Source of the DNA: Pseudarthrobacter sp. BIM B-2242
GTDB taxonomy: Bacteria > Actinomycetota > Actinomycetes > Actinomycetales > Micrococcaceae
Assembly: GCF_014764445.1 (NCBI RefSeq)
Contig: NZ_CP061721.1
Span: 1,860,001 to 1,924,000, forward strand
Reading direction: 5' to 3'
Length of the DNA stretch: 64,000 bases
Each line of letters begins with the position of its first letter. Within the stretch, counting starts at the first letter, position 1. A model generated the notes under the pieces. That model was given only the letters and a program-made list of their open reading frames with translations. It searched no databases and was not told the origin of the DNA. This document shows, piece after piece, positions 1-9,200 of the stretch. A program made the position numbers and the translations under genes.

Positions 1-1166
1 CGCTGCATTTCCCCCGGCGAGAGTGTCGGGGTGGCACGGCCCAGTGCGAGGTAGCCAAGACCAAGGTCCAGCAGGACATTAACGCGCGCAAGCAGGTCCC
101 GGGTAATGGCGACGGCCACCTCGTTGCCTTCACCTGAGGCCTGCTTGCGCGAGGCTGTCCCGGCTGCCGTGAGCTCCGTCGTGGGACGGATGATCTCGGC
201 CAGTTCGGTCATCGACACGGAATTGAGCATGGCGATGGTCCGCCCGGCAAACGTCACAGCCAGGGCTTCCGGCCTCAGCCCGCTGCCGCCGCAGCGCGGA
301 CACGGACCAGTTTCCATAAAGCGCAGAACCCTCTCGCGCATGGCGGTGCTTTTGGAGTCCAGCAGGGTGTGCATCACGTAGCTTTTGGCGCTCCAGAACC
401 GGCCCTTGTACGGTTTCTCCACGCGGTCGCGTTCCGGCGTCACCTCCACCACCGGCTGTTCCGCCGTGAAGAGGATCCAGTCGCGCTGCTTCCTGGGCAG
501 CTTCCGCCACGGCGTGTCGACGTCGTACCCCAGATGGATCAGGATGTCGCGCAGATTTTTGCCCTGCCACGCGCCGGGCCAGGCGGCGATGGCGCCGTCA
601 CGGATGCTGAGGGAGGTGTCCGGGACCATCGAGGCTTCGCTGACGGTGTGGGCGGTGCCCAGGCCGTGGCATTCCGGGCAGGCGCCGGCCGCCGTGTTGG
701 GGGAGAAGGCGTCGGAATCCAGCTGGCTGGCGCCGTTGGGGTAAGTGCCGGCCCGGGAGAACAGCATGCGCAGCGAGTTGGACAGCGTGGTGACCGTGCC
801 AACGGTGGACCGGGAACTCGGTGTACCGCGCCGCTGTTGGAGCGCGACGGCGGGAGGCAGCCCGGTGATTTGTTCCACCTTGGGGTTGTGCCCCTGCTGG
901 ATGAGCCGGCGGGCGTAGGGCGCCACCGATTCGAAGTAGCGGCGCTGTGCCTCGGCGTAAATGGTGCCGAAGGCCAGGGACGATTTGCCCGAGCCGGATA
1001 CCCCGGTGAACGCGACGATGGCGTCACGGGGCACGTCCACGTCCACGTTGCGCAGGTTGTTCTCACGCGCGCCGCGGACCCGGACAAAGCCATCCGCGGT
1101 GTGGTCGGGAGCAAGAGTGGGCAGGATCGGCACCGTCAGTTCGGAAGCATTCAGATTGCCTTGCAT
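1..1166 (-). CDS. UvrA-like excinuclease ATPase, 5' part only
   Basis: The reading frame runs from an ATG at 1166 off the left edge, about 388 residues of the N-terminal half. Walker A (GVSGSGKSS) lies at residues 55-63. It is followed by a GTPSSRSTVGTVT segment typical of UvrA and by Cys pairs (CPECHG, then CPRCGGSG) of UvrA zinc modules. An ABC signature (LSPGE) is just entering at the window edge. UvrA is the DNA-damage recognition ATPase of nucleotide excision repair. The spacing between the first zinc pair and the CPRCGG module looks short, which suggests a UvrA2-type paralogue without the full UvrB-binding insert, as seen next to resistance or stress genes in actinobacteria. No clear ribosome binding site precedes the ATG; an in-frame TTG lies upstream. 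UvrA family membership is secure; the subtype is inferred. Confidence 0.88.
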   Translation of the reverse strand, partial: MQGNLNASELTVPILPTLAPDHTADGFVRVRGARENNLRNVDVDVPRDAIVAFTGVSGSGKSSLAFGTIYAEAQRRYFESVAPYARRLIQQGHNPKVEQITGLPPAVALQQRRGTPSSRSTVGTVTTLSNSLRMLFSRAGTYPNGASQLDSDAFSPNTAAGACPECHGLGTAHTVSEASMVPDTSLSIRDGAIAAWPGAWQGKNLRDILIHLGYDVDTPWRKLPRKQRDWILFTAEQPVVEVTPERDRVEKPYKGRFWSAKSYVMHTLLDSKSTAMRERVLRFMETGPCPRCGGSGLRPEALAVTFAGRTIAMLNSVSMTELAEIIRPTTELTAAGTASRKQASGEGNEVAVAITRDLLARVNVLLDLGLGYLALGRATPTLSPGEMQ

Positions 1167-1234
1167 CGATCCGACTCTAGTGGTGACCGCTGACAACCAC
1201 GAACTTTCGCGTGGAGTTGCCCGGCGGTCCGGCC

Positions 1235-1345
1235 TTAGTACCGGTTCCGGCGGGGGTCAGTCGCGGTGCGGTTCTGTTTCGCGCGCCGGGCGCGGAGCAC
1301 GCGGCTGATGATGGTGGGAAGAAGGGCGAGCAGCAGTTTTTTCAT
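1235..1345 (-). CDS. small basic hypothetical protein (36 aa)
   Basis: A short frame starts at the ATG at 1345. It has a hydrophobic N-terminus (MKKLLLALLPTIISRVL) followed by an Arg-rich tail, like a small membrane-associated peptide. A longer version from 1459 would run through the terminator hairpin and is less likely. It lies downstream of the DUF3618 operon on the same strand but beyond a strong hairpin. A weak purine stretch (AAAGGGAAA) precedes the start. No function can be assigned, and it may not be translated. Confidence 0.5.
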   Translation of the reverse strand: MKKLLLALLPTIISRVLRARRAKQNRTATDPRRNRY

Positions 1346-1412
1346 GAGGCTTGTTTCCCTTTGTCTCGTGTAGCCAGCCCGTCGGTTGACCGGCTGTCCT
1401 GGCGGTTCAGCC

Positions 1413-1450
1413 GTCAGGGCCGCCCTTCGCGGAGGAAGGGCGGCCCTGAC
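1413..1450 (-). terminator. strong hairpin after the DUF3618 operon
   Basis: A perfect 16 bp inverted repeat (arms 1413-1428 and 1435-1450, loop of 6 nt) sits 16 nt past the stop codon of the DUF3618 gene. It has no T-run on either side, as is common for terminators of high-GC bacteria. Confidence 0.75.
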
Positions 1451-1465
1451 GGGCTTCACGCCGTC

Positions 1466-2074
1466 CTACGTGTTCTGGACGGTGTCCTTGGCGTCGGTGG
1501 CGCGGTCTTTGACGTCGGCTGCTGCGACCTGGCCTTCGGCTTTGACGTGGTCGGCGGCGTCGGTGGCGGTGGCCTTGACGTTTTCCATTGCTTCGCGTGC
1601 CGGTTCCTTCAGGCCTTCGGCCATGTCCTTGGCGGCCTCGGTCAGTTGGGTGGTCATGGGTTCCGCGGCGGTTTTGATGGCGTCCGCTGCTTCGCGTTCC
1701 TTCTCGCTGGCCGGGATCAGGGAGGACAGCAGCATGCCGGCGCCGAAGGCGATCAGGCCGGCGGCCATCGGGTTGCCCTGCGTTTTGGCCTTCAGCTGTT
1801 GCGGTGCGTCGCTGATGGCTTCGCCGGCGTCATGCAGGGCGTTCCCGGCGCTGTCGGTGCGGGTGTGGACCCCGCCCTGGACGCGGTGGGTGACGTCGTC
1901 GGCTGTTCCCATGACTTTCTCCTTCACGCCGAACACGGCGTCCCGGACTTTGCCGGTTTGGCGGTGGACGATGTTGGACGGGGAGACTTTGTCGGCCACG
2001 GCGTCCACGTTGGTGCCCAGTCGGGCGCGGGTTGCTTCTATGTCTGAACGGATTGCGTCCGGGTTCTCGCTCAT
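1466..2074 (-). CDS. DUF3618 domain protein
   Basis: A 202 aa protein. The N-terminus (IRSDIEATRARLGTNVDAVADKV) is the DUF3618 signature, found in actinobacterial membrane/stress operons. A Gly/Ala-rich hydrophobic stretch around residues 105-130 is a probable membrane segment. The C-terminal half is Ala/Lys/Asp-rich, helical and LEA-like. The start overlaps the stop of the upstream holin-like gene by 4 nt (ATGA), so the two are translationally coupled. The molecular function of DUF3618 is unknown; a membrane-associated stress role is inferred from the company it keeps. Confidence 0.85.
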   Translation of the reverse strand: MSENPDAIRSDIEATRARLGTNVDAVADKVSPSNIVHRQTGKVRDAVFGVKEKVMGTADDVTHRVQGGVHTRTDSAGNALHDAGEAISDAPQQLKAKTQGNPMAAGLIAFGAGMLLSSLIPASEKEREAADAIKTAAEPMTTQLTEAAKDMAEGLKEPAREAMENVKATATDAADHVKAEGQVAAADVKDRATDAKDTVQNT

Positions 2075-2502
2075 CGTTTTACCTCACCGGGTTTCAGTGT
2101 TGGGGGGATTTCTGAGAGTGTTTCGGTGGTTTGGGGCATGCCCTTGACCGTTTTGAGTTCCTTCTTGCCCATGGAGGCCAGGATGGCGGCGATGATGCCC
2201 CAGATGAGGGCGACGACGACCGCGGACCAGCCCAGGCCCATCAGCTCGCCCAGGGCGTACCAGAGGGCGATCGATAGGAACAGCAGGACGAAGTGCCCGG
2301 CCACGCCGGCGCCGGCGAGCATGCCGCCGCCCTTGCCGGCCTTGGACGCGGACTCTTTGAGTTCGGCTTTGGCGAGTTCCACTTCCTGCCGCATCAGCGT
2401 GGACAGGTCGCGGGTGACCTCACCGAGCAAATCACCCAGCGACGTGTTGTCCGCCTTCACATGTGCCTCCGACGGGGGAGTCCCGGGTATCTGGCTGCTC
2501 AC
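2071..2502 (-). CDS. phage-holin-like membrane protein (holin superfamily III type)
   Basis: A 143 aa protein with a charged helical N-terminal region (LGEVTRDLSTLMRQEVELAKAEL) followed by two membrane helices around residues 60-110. This is the layout of the actinobacterial 'phage holin family' proteins that are usually chromosomal and unrelated to lysis. It overlaps DUF3618 downstream and the 275 aa gene upstream, each by 4 nt, giving a three-gene operon. A role in the cell envelope is inferred; no phage genes are nearby. Confidence 0.85.
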   Translation of the reverse strand: MSSQIPGTPPSEAHVKADNTSLGDLLGEVTRDLSTLMRQEVELAKAELKESASKAGKGGGMLAGAGVAGHFVLLFLSIALWYALGELMGLGWSAVVVALIWGIIAAILASMGKKELKTVKGMPQTTETLSEIPPTLKPGEVKR

Positions 2503-3326
2503 AGGGGGCGTCCTTCCGTGCGTCGGCCGGGGGTGTTGCGGAACGGGTCATCGTCTTCCCGCAGCGGCGTGTCGGCAGGGCCGCCCGCCGGCAGGGTCTG
2601 CGTCGAGACGGGGCTGGCGCCGGCGATCACCGGCTCATCAAAGAGGCCACGGTCGTCCCCGGCGGCGAATACTGTTTCCTGGCGGATGACGCCCCTCTGT
2701 GCCGGGGCTGTCGTGGGTGCGGGAGGGTATGCCTGCCCGGCTGCGCTCCGCTGTGCCTCCGGTGCACCGGCCGCCAGTCCCTTCGTGAGCCGTCCCGCCA
2801 GAATGCCCGCACCGGCGGCCAGTAGAAGGAACGTTCCCGGACGTCGCCGGGCGAACGTCTGCACCTCGTTCAACAGTGAGCCGGGGTCCCGGCCGTCAAG
2901 CCACGACGCCACGGATTGGGACCTGTCGGCAGCCTGCCGGATCAGATCCGCTGCTACGCCCGGCTGCTCGGAGGTGTCCGCCATGGTGCGCAGTTCGGTG
3001 GAGATGGAACGGATTCCCTCGGCGACCTTCTGCTGCTGGGTGCCTGCCTGGCTGGTCAGGTCCGACTTGGCCTGGTGCAGGAGGTCCCGGGCGTTGGTTT
3101 TCACCTCCGCGGCGACGCCGGCCGCTTCCGCCTTCGCCGTCTCTGCCACGTCACGGACCGCGCCGGCTGCCTGCCCGGCTACTTCCGTTGCCTCTGACTT
3201 GGCTGCCCCGGTTTTGGAGGCGGACGTGCCCTGTGGTCCGGAAGTCGTGGCCGGGGCCGGGTTGCCGTACTGGTCCAGCTGGTCACCTGTGGTCGGTGCT
3301 GCCTGTGGCCATTGGTTTTCAGTCAT
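2499..3326 (-). CDS. Ala-rich membrane-anchored protein of unknown function
   Basis: A 275 aa protein starting at the ATG at 3326, which has a purine-rich GAAAGAGAG element just upstream; a longer frame from 3386 lacks this. Residues about 40-150 are Ala/Lys/Glu/Thr-rich and predicted helical or coiled (repeated VAE, AKAEAAG, LHQAKSDL segments). A short hydrophobic segment follows (PGTFLLLAAGAGILAGRL, about residue 170-190), then a Pro/Ala-rich disordered tail. It is the first gene of the operon with the holin-like and DUF3618 genes, and is probably part of the same envelope/stress complex. I do not recognise a named domain. Confidence 0.75.
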   Translation of the reverse strand: MTENQWPQAAPTTGDQLDQYGNPAPATTSGPQGTSASKTGAAKSEATEVAGQAAGAVRDVAETAKAEAAGVAAEVKTNARDLLHQAKSDLTSQAGTQQQKVAEGIRSISTELRTMADTSEQPGVAADLIRQAADRSQSVASWLDGRDPGSLLNEVQTFARRRPGTFLLLAAGAGILAGRLTKGLAAGAPEAQRSAAGQAYPPAPTTAPAQRGVIRQETVFAAGDDRGLFDEPVIAGASPVSTQTLPAGGPADTPLREDDDPFRNTPGRRTEGRPL

Positions 3327-3384
3327 GATCGCTCTCTTTCGTGAAGGAGTTCGCCGTGAGGAGCTGCCAGTCCTGCTGGCTCCC

Positions 3385-3408
3385 AATTAGTAAGCAAGGT
3401 TACTAATT
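3385..3408. promoter_or_regulatory. palindromic operator candidate
   Basis: Perfect 9 bp arms AATTAGTAA and TTACTAATT are separated by 6 nt. It lies about 59 nt upstream of the 275 aa gene on the minus strand, in an AT-rich patch that is unusual for this GC-rich window. The size and symmetry fit a MarR dimer site; the MarR gene is divergent, 220 bp away. Confidence 0.6.
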
Positions 3409-3410
3409 AG

Positions 3411-3553
3411 ATACTAAGCACACTTGCTATGCGATGCGCAATGCTTCCGCCTTCACGCCGGCCGGAGTTCGATTAAGAGCTTTGGCTAGGCGGGGCCGGA
3501 AGGGGGTGGCGGCAAATGCGCTTGCCAAGCTGATACTAAGCATGCTTATGGTA
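3411..3553. promoter_or_regulatory. intergenic region with two related ATACTAAGCA motifs
   Basis: ATACTAAGCA occurs at 3411-3420 and again at 3533-3542. The second copy is inside a perfect 12 bp palindrome TAAGCATGCTTA (3537-3548), 80 nt before the MarR start. The first copy runs into an imperfect palindrome (AGCA...TGCT). Together with the palindrome at 3385 these suggest autoregulation by the MarR protein and control of the divergent operon. The rest of the 300 nt gap holds no convincing gene. Confidence 0.5.
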
Positions 3554-3627
3554 GGCCGTGCACGGACTGCGCAGATAGACAGATACCAGCGCGGCACACC
3601 CGCATACTTAGGGAAGGACCGTTCGCG

Positions 3628-4083
3628 ATGACCACCGACTCCGGGCATGACCTCGAGGATGGCTACCGTCTCCTGTCCCAGGCCGCACGGCTGGTACAGC
3701 GCCGCCACAATGAGGTGCTGGCGCCACTGGGACTGACCTGGGCGGCCGCGGTGGCCATGGAAGGGCTCGCGGCCGGCCCGCTCAATCAGGAGCAGCTTGC
3801 GGCTGCCGTACATGCCAAGAGCCAGACGCTCGGCAGGATTCTGACGCGCCTCCAGAGTGAAGGCCTGGTGAGCAGGACACGCGATCGCCGGGACCGGCGC
3901 CAACTGGTTATAGGGCTGACGGACGCGGGCCGTACGGCCCTCAACGCAGTCCGTCACGCGCACACCCATGCCTTCCCCTCCAGCCTGGACCCCCGCGGGT
4001 GGAAGGTGCTCCGGGGGGAGCTTGCCCGGTTCGTGGACTGCCTGCAGACGCAGGACCGTGAGGGGTCACCCCCTGCCGGATGA
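3628..4083 (+). CDS. MarR-family transcriptional regulator
   Basis: A 151 aa protein. The winged helix is visible: helix-turn-helix around residues 55-85 (LNQEQLAAAVHAKSQTLGRIL) and a wing with the MarR hallmark RDRRDRRQLVIGLTDAG. The flanking N- and C-terminal helices would form the dimer interface. A GGGAAGGA ribosome binding site precedes the ATG at good spacing. The divergent operon and the palindromes between them suggest it represses that operon and itself. The ligand is unknown. Confidence 0.9.
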   Translation: MTTDSGHDLEDGYRLLSQAARLVQRRHNEVLAPLGLTWAAAVAMEGLAAGPLNQEQLAAAVHAKSQTLGRILTRLQSEGLVSRTRDRRDRRQLVIGLTDAGRTALNAVRHAHTHAFPSSLDPRGWKVLRGELARFVDCLQTQDREGSPPAG

Positions 4084-4176
4084 TGCGCAGGCCATTGACA
4101 GGCCGCACCGGACTGCGGAAAGTGGTTGTTACATCTGTTCCAGCTCTTCAGCCCCACGCTGGATTTGGGGGTACCC

Positions 4177-4932
4177 ATGGGCAATGACGGCTATGGATTC
4201 CAGTTGCGGCTGCTGCAATCGTGGCAACTTCGTCGGGACGCCGAGGTAGTACATGTCGCAGTACGGCAGCAGCGCCTTATTTCGGCGCTGGCAATCAGCG
4301 GGTCGCGGCCCAGAAGCTACCTGGTCGGCCTGCTGTGGCCTGAGAGTCCGGAGTCCAGGGGCCTCGAAAGCCTTCGCGTCACCGTACACCTGATCACCCG
4401 GCAGATCCCCGGCCTGCTTACCAATGGGGGAACCACGCTGTCCCTGAGCGAGCTTGTGGATGTGGACCTGCACCGGCTGCGCGCGCAGATCCGGGAGCTG
4501 AGCCTGGCAGGACTGAATGGAAACGTCCCCTCGTGCCTCCAGCAGCTGCGGGATGCAGACCTGCTGCCCGGCTGGTATGACGATTGGGTGCTCTTCGAAC
4601 AGAGCAGGCTGCAGCAGGACCGGCTCCACGCCTACCATGTCATCGCCCGCGAGTCCCTGGCACGGTGTGATTATGAGTCCGCCCTTGAGGCTGCGGAGGG
4701 GGCACTGGAACTTGAACCGCTCTACGAAAGTGCTGTCGGAATCCTTATCCAGGCTGAACGGCGGAGGGGAAATGATGCTGTTGCACTTCGCGCTTTTGAA
4801 AGATATGCGTCCAAACTGCAGGGGGACATGGGCCTGGCGCCGTCCGAGGCCGTCCGACGCCTCGTATCGGACATACCCGTGGAGCGCCTCGAGCGCACTA
4901 GGCCCCGCGCGGAGACCCCGGCCGGGCTTTGA
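4177..4932 (+). CDS. BTAD (bacterial transcriptional activator domain) protein, SARP-like
   Basis: About 251 aa from the ATG at 4177, which has GGGGG 5 nt upstream; a longer frame begins at 4126. Residues 1-75 resemble the DNA-binding half of SARP/AfsR-type regulators (FQLRLLQSWQLRRD, then a quarter-turn YLVGLLWPES). Residues about 105-240 are the helical TPR-like BTAD (WYDDWVLFEQSRLQQDRLHA, YESALEAAEGALELEPLYESA). It has no NB-ARC or other extension, so it is a short stand-alone regulator. No antibiotic cluster is adjacent, so its targets are unknown. Confidence 0.82.
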   Translation: MGNDGYGFQLRLLQSWQLRRDAEVVHVAVRQQRLISALAISGSRPRSYLVGLLWPESPESRGLESLRVTVHLITRQIPGLLTNGGTTLSLSELVDVDLHRLRAQIRELSLAGLNGNVPSCLQQLRDADLLPGWYDDWVLFEQSRLQQDRLHAYHVIARESLARCDYESALEAAEGALELEPLYESAVGILIQAERRRGNDAVALRAFERYASKLQGDMGLAPSEAVRRLVSDIPVERLERTRPRAETPAGL

Positions 4933-5149
4933 GCCATTGGCGCACTATTCTCAGGACCTCTTCCGGGTCAGCTGTAGAGACAGTGCTTGTCACGCCGTCC
5001 GGAGTCTGGCTATACGTCAGCCGGGCGCGAAAACCGGGCGCCTGGTCCGGCTCGTCCCAGGTGCGGATTACGAGGGTGCCCATGGATGGGGCCGCTTGGT
5101 CTGACGGGAATTCGCCGGGGGGTCCCGACGGCGGGTCATCCGTTGTCAT
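4898..5149 (-). CDS. small hypothetical protein (83 aa)
   Basis: An 83 aa protein with an AAGGTGA ribosome binding site 5 nt before the ATG. The core (TLVIRTWDEPDQAPGFRARLTY, then TADPEEVLRIVRQWL) looks like a compact alpha/beta protein and resembles short conserved hypotheticals in Arthrobacter. Its 3' end overlaps the end of the BTAD gene on the opposite strand by 35 nt. Function unknown. Confidence 0.7.
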   Translation of the reverse strand: MTTDDPPSGPPGEFPSDQAAPSMGTLVIRTWDEPDQAPGFRARLTYSQTPDGVTSTVSTADPEEVLRIVRQWLKARPGSPRGA

Positions 5150-5578
5150 GGCAGGTCACCTTACTCTCATACCGCGAACACCATATCGAGGGAATTTCCC
5201 GGATGCTGCCTTGATACTGCAGCAAAAGAATCAGCAATCAACCTAACTTGGCGAAAGGTTTGCTCAAGATCGCCGGGCCGGCTTTATCCGCGGACATCGG
5301 CGGGGCTATTTCACATTGGAACACCTCTGTGTGTGACCCACCCTGACTCTGAGTACAGCACGAGGTGATTGGACACTTCGGTGACGGCTTCCTGCTAGTG
5401 ACGCTCCTGCCCCGGCCCCGGCCCTGGCTCAGGCCCTGGCTCCGGTCCTCGCACTTGCCGAACGGGTCTGGCCCGGACCGGCCGAAGCAGCCGAGCCCGT
5501 AGCACCGGCCCCTTGAACGCCTGATCGCGCAGGAATACGATGGCCGCCACGGGCGGGGATCCGAATGAGGAGACGGTC
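5150..5578. other. 429 nt intergenic region, no gene seen
   Basis: No credible coding frame. Positions about 5400-5450 form a low-complexity GGCCCTGGCTC-type stretch that gives a Pro/Gly-rich false frame on the minus strand. A GAGGAGA ribosome binding site for the next gene lies at its right end. None of the GGGNCNNAAGGNC boxes found elsewhere occurs here. Confidence 0.6.
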
Positions 5579-6211
5579 ATGGGCAACATATCTGCAGAAG
5601 CATCGTCAGCGACCCTGATGATCGATCTGATCATCTCCCTTGACGGCTATGCCTCGGCTGAGGGGTGGCCCGGCTGGTGGGGGCTGGAGGGGCCCGAATA
5701 CCTGGCCTGGCTCGGGCAGGAGGAGAAGAAGGGCTATACCTTCCTGATGGGGGCCAACACCTACCGGCTGATGTACGGCATGTCAGAGGAAGCCGCGGCC
5801 GAGGACTCAGGGTTTTCTCAAAACGAGGGCGCCAGCCTGACCGGACTTGCAGCTGTTCCGAAGATCGTCTTCTCTTCCACTTTGACGGCGCCCCTGGCGT
5901 GGCCCAACTCGGAACTGGTGACCGGGGACGCGGTGGAGGCCGTGAACGAGATCAAGCGGACCAGGACCGGTCCTCTCAGCACCCTTGGCAGCCTCAGTCT
6001 CTGCAGATCCCTGCTGGCCGCCGGCCTCGTGGACAGATTCCGGGTGGTCATCTTCCCGGTGATTACCGGCCGCACCGGCAGTGAGCGGATCTACGACGGC
6101 TACCCGGACGTTTCGCTTGAGATGGCGGACAGCAGGACGTTCGACGGCCGGATCCAGCTGCTCGAGTACGTCCCCACGGTGCTCGACGGTCCGCCGGGAG
6201 GCACCCAGTGA
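5579..6211 (+). CDS. RibD C-terminal / dihydrofolate-reductase-like reductase
   Basis: 210 aa from the ATG at 5579 (GAGGAGA upstream); an in-frame ATG at 5540 has no such site. The N-terminal LMIDLIISLDGYASAEG and the later LSTLGSLSLCRSLLAAGLVDRFRVVIFPVITG are the DHFR/RibD-C fold signatures: NADPH-binding strand, GS turn, then the FPV(I/V)xG strand. These stand-alone proteins reduce small pteridine- or pyrimidine-like substrates with NADPH, but the substrate is usually unknown. It ends 31 nt before the GH65 fusion gene and may share its transcript. Confidence 0.88.
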   Translation: MGNISAEASSATLMIDLIISLDGYASAEGWPGWWGLEGPEYLAWLGQEEKKGYTFLMGANTYRLMYGMSEEAAAEDSGFSQNEGASLTGLAAVPKIVFSSTLTAPLAWPNSELVTGDAVEAVNEIKRTRTGPLSTLGSLSLCRSLLAAGLVDRFRVVIFPVITGRTGSERIYDGYPDVSLEMADSRTFDGRIQLLEYVPTVLDGPPGGTQ

Positions 6212-6242
6212 ACCAGCCGTCCGGGCGCTGACCGGATAAGCC

Positions 6243-9200
6243 ATGGCCGGCTCGCCCACCGCCTCAGCGGCGCTGTCTCCCTTTGACGCCGTGATCTTCG
6301 ATCTCGACGGTGTTGTCACGGACACCGCCACCGTGCATGAGGCCGCCTGGAAACAGCTTTTTGACGGCGTGCTGAAAGACCCCGGGATTTCCGATGCAGC
6401 CCGCAAAGACCCGTTCAGCGCCGATGATTACCTGAAGTACGTGGATGGCAGGCCGCGGGAAGACGGCGTGAAGTCCTTCCTGGCCTCCCGGGGTGTCACC
6501 TTGCCGGTTGGCAGGCGCAGCGATGCCCCCGGGGAACTCACGGTTCATGGCCTGGCCAGGCTTAAGGACCGGATCTTCAAGGAACTGCTGGGACGCGATG
6601 GTGTCCGGACCTTTCCCGGCACGGTGGACCTGATCGAACGGCTGCGGGCATCACGGATCCCCGTGGCCGTTGCAACCTCGAGCCGGAATGCCTCCGCTGT
6701 CCTGGCGGCCGCCGGCCTTTCCGGCGCATTCGACCTGGTGATGGGCGGAGTGATTGCCGCCGAACTGGGGCTGCCCGGCAAACCCGACCCCGCGGTGCTG
6801 CTCGAAATCGTGCACCGTCTGGGCGTCCCGCCGGCCCGCGCGGTGGTGATCGAGGATGCCATCGCCGGAGTCGAGGCCGCCCGGCGCGGTGGCTTCGGCT
6901 TGGTGGTGGGCATCGACAGGGCCGACAGGCGGGCCGAACTGGAGGCGGCGGGCGCCGACGTCGTCCTGACTGATGTGGGGCAACTGGACCTGGGCCGGGT
7001 GCTCACCGACCCGTGGCGCCTCGTCTATGAAGGCTACGATCCCGCCCATGAGGGGCATCGGGAGGCGCTGACCACCCTTGGGAACGGGTACCTGGCTGTC
7101 AGAGGCGCTGCTCCCGAAAGCCGGATGAGTGACATCCACTACCCCGGAACGTATCTTGCCGGGATCTATAACAGGCTTGTGAGCCGGGTCCAGGACCAGG
7201 ATGTAGAGGACGAGCATATGGTCAACGCCCCCAACTGGCTGGTGCTGGACATTCGGCTGGAAGGTTCGGACTGGTGGTCCAGGGGCGGCCTGAAGGTGCT
7301 GCGGGAGCGGCGGGTGCTCGACATGCGCCGGGCCATCCTCGAACGGGACGTGGTTCTGGAAGCACCGGACGGGCGGCGGCTGGGGGTGAGCCAGCGCAGG
7401 TTCGTGTCGATGGCCCAGCCGCACCTGATGGGCCTCAGCACATCCCTGACTGCCCTGGGGTGGAGCGGCACGGCAGAGATCCGCAGCGGCGTGGACTGCG
7501 GAGTCACCAATGAGAACCTCCCGGAGGACGCGCTCCTGTCCCACCACCATCTGGTCCGGCTGGGAGTGTCAGACGCGGACGGGCCGGTTCCGGTTGTGGA
7601 AGTGGAAACCAGCCAAAGCCACATCCGGATCGCCACTGCCGTGCGCACCGAGATCGCCGGGAAGGACGACGACGGCGGGCCGGGTGAGGAGGAAGGGGTC
7701 TACTTCCGCGCCTGGCATCTTGAGCTGCATGATGCAGCGCCCGTAGTGATTACCAGGACGGCGGCAGTGGTCACCTCCCGCGACCACGCAATTTCCTCGC
7801 CTGCCGTGGCTGCGAGGTCCGTGCTCCGGACTGCCGGCCACGATTTTGAGAAGTTGCTCGCCGGGCACGAGGATGCCTGGGGACGGCTCCTGGGCCTGTT
7901 CGCCATCGAAATTGACGGCAGCCCGCAGGTCCAGCTCATCCTGAACCTCCACGTTTTTCATGTGCTCCAAACACTCAGCCCGCATACCGCGGAAGTGGAC
8001 GCCGGGGTGCCCGCGCGGGGTTTGCACGGCGAGGGCTACCGCGGGCACATCTTCTGGGACGAGCTCTTTGTCCTTCCCCTCCTCACGTCCAGGATGCCCT
8101 TCGTGGCCCGCTCCCTGATCAATTACCGCTGGCGCAGGCTTCCGGCGGCCCGGGAAGCCGCCGCCGCAGCAGGGCTTCAGGGAGCACTTTTTCCATGGCA
8201 GAGCGGCAGTGACGGGCGCGAGGAGACGCCCCTCTGGCTCTTCAACCGGCGCTCGGGCCGGTGGGTGCCGGACTACTCGCACCTGCAACGGCACGCAGGC
8301 CTTGCCGTCGCCTTCAATGCGTGGCAGTACTTCCTGGCCACGCAGGACAGGGAATGGCTCCTGCGGCACGGCGCAGAACTGGTCCTGGAAGTGGCACGGC
8401 TGGTGGCATCCATGGCCGAATATGACCGGGAAGCTGACAGGTTCCATCTCCGGGGCATCATGGGCCCTGACGAATATCACACGGGATACCCGGACAGCCC
8501 CGGTGCAGGCCTTGACGATAACGCGTACACAAACGTGATGGCCGCCTGGGCATGTGCCCAGGCCTGCAGCATCATGACAACTCTCCAGGGACACGACCTC
8601 GAAGAACTGCAGGCTCGGCTGGCCGTCAACCCTGCCGAAGTGGCACGGTGGAGCCACATCAGCACCCGAATGTTCGTACCGTTCCATGACGGCATCATCA
8701 GCCAGTTTGCCGGCTACGAACAATTGCTGGAACTCGACTGGGATCACTACCGGACCGCGTACACAAACATCGAACGCCTGGACCTGATCCTGGAAGCCGA
8801 GGGGGACAGCACCAACCGGTACCGCCTGGCCAAGCAGGCGGATGTGCTGATGCTGCTCTACGTCCTTGGCGAGATGGAACTGACGCAGTTTTTGGCCGGC
8901 CTTGGCTATGGCGTTACCGGCCCCCAAATTGAAGCGACAGTCGACTACTATCTCGCCCGCACGGCGCACGGCTCCACCCTCAGCCGCGTTGCCCACGCGT
9001 CAGTACTGGCCGCCCGGGACCCGGACCGGGCCTGGAATACCTTCCGTGAAGCCCTCAGCGCAGACCTTGACGACACCCAGGGCGGTACCACCCGGACCGG
9101 GATTCATCTTGGTGCCATGGCAGGAACAATAGACGTTGTGCAGCGGAGCTTTGCCGGCCTCAGGATTACCGGTGACGCGCTCCTCTTCGCACCCAGAATG

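Noticed and set aside
539..1114. Long open frame overlapping the UvrA-like gene
   Set aside because: Pro/Arg/Ser-rich shadow in another frame of the real coding sequence, a typical high-GC artefact.
2071..2502. Prophage remnant suggested by the holin-like gene
   Set aside because: No other phage genes, integrase or attachment sites nearby; this family is common in actinobacterial chromosomes next to DUF3618.
3434..3631. Possible 65 aa gene upstream of MarR
   Set aside because: No ribosome binding site, low protein-like character, and it runs through the palindromic operator and promoter region.
5400..5450. Short repeats that could suggest a CRISPR or tandem array
   Set aside because: Irregular GGCCCTGG/GGCTC low complexity, with no constant spacer length or repeat unit.
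7569..8996. 475-codon antisense frame across the GH65 gene
   Set aside because: Mirror of strong codon bias in the GH65 gene; no family features and no start signals.
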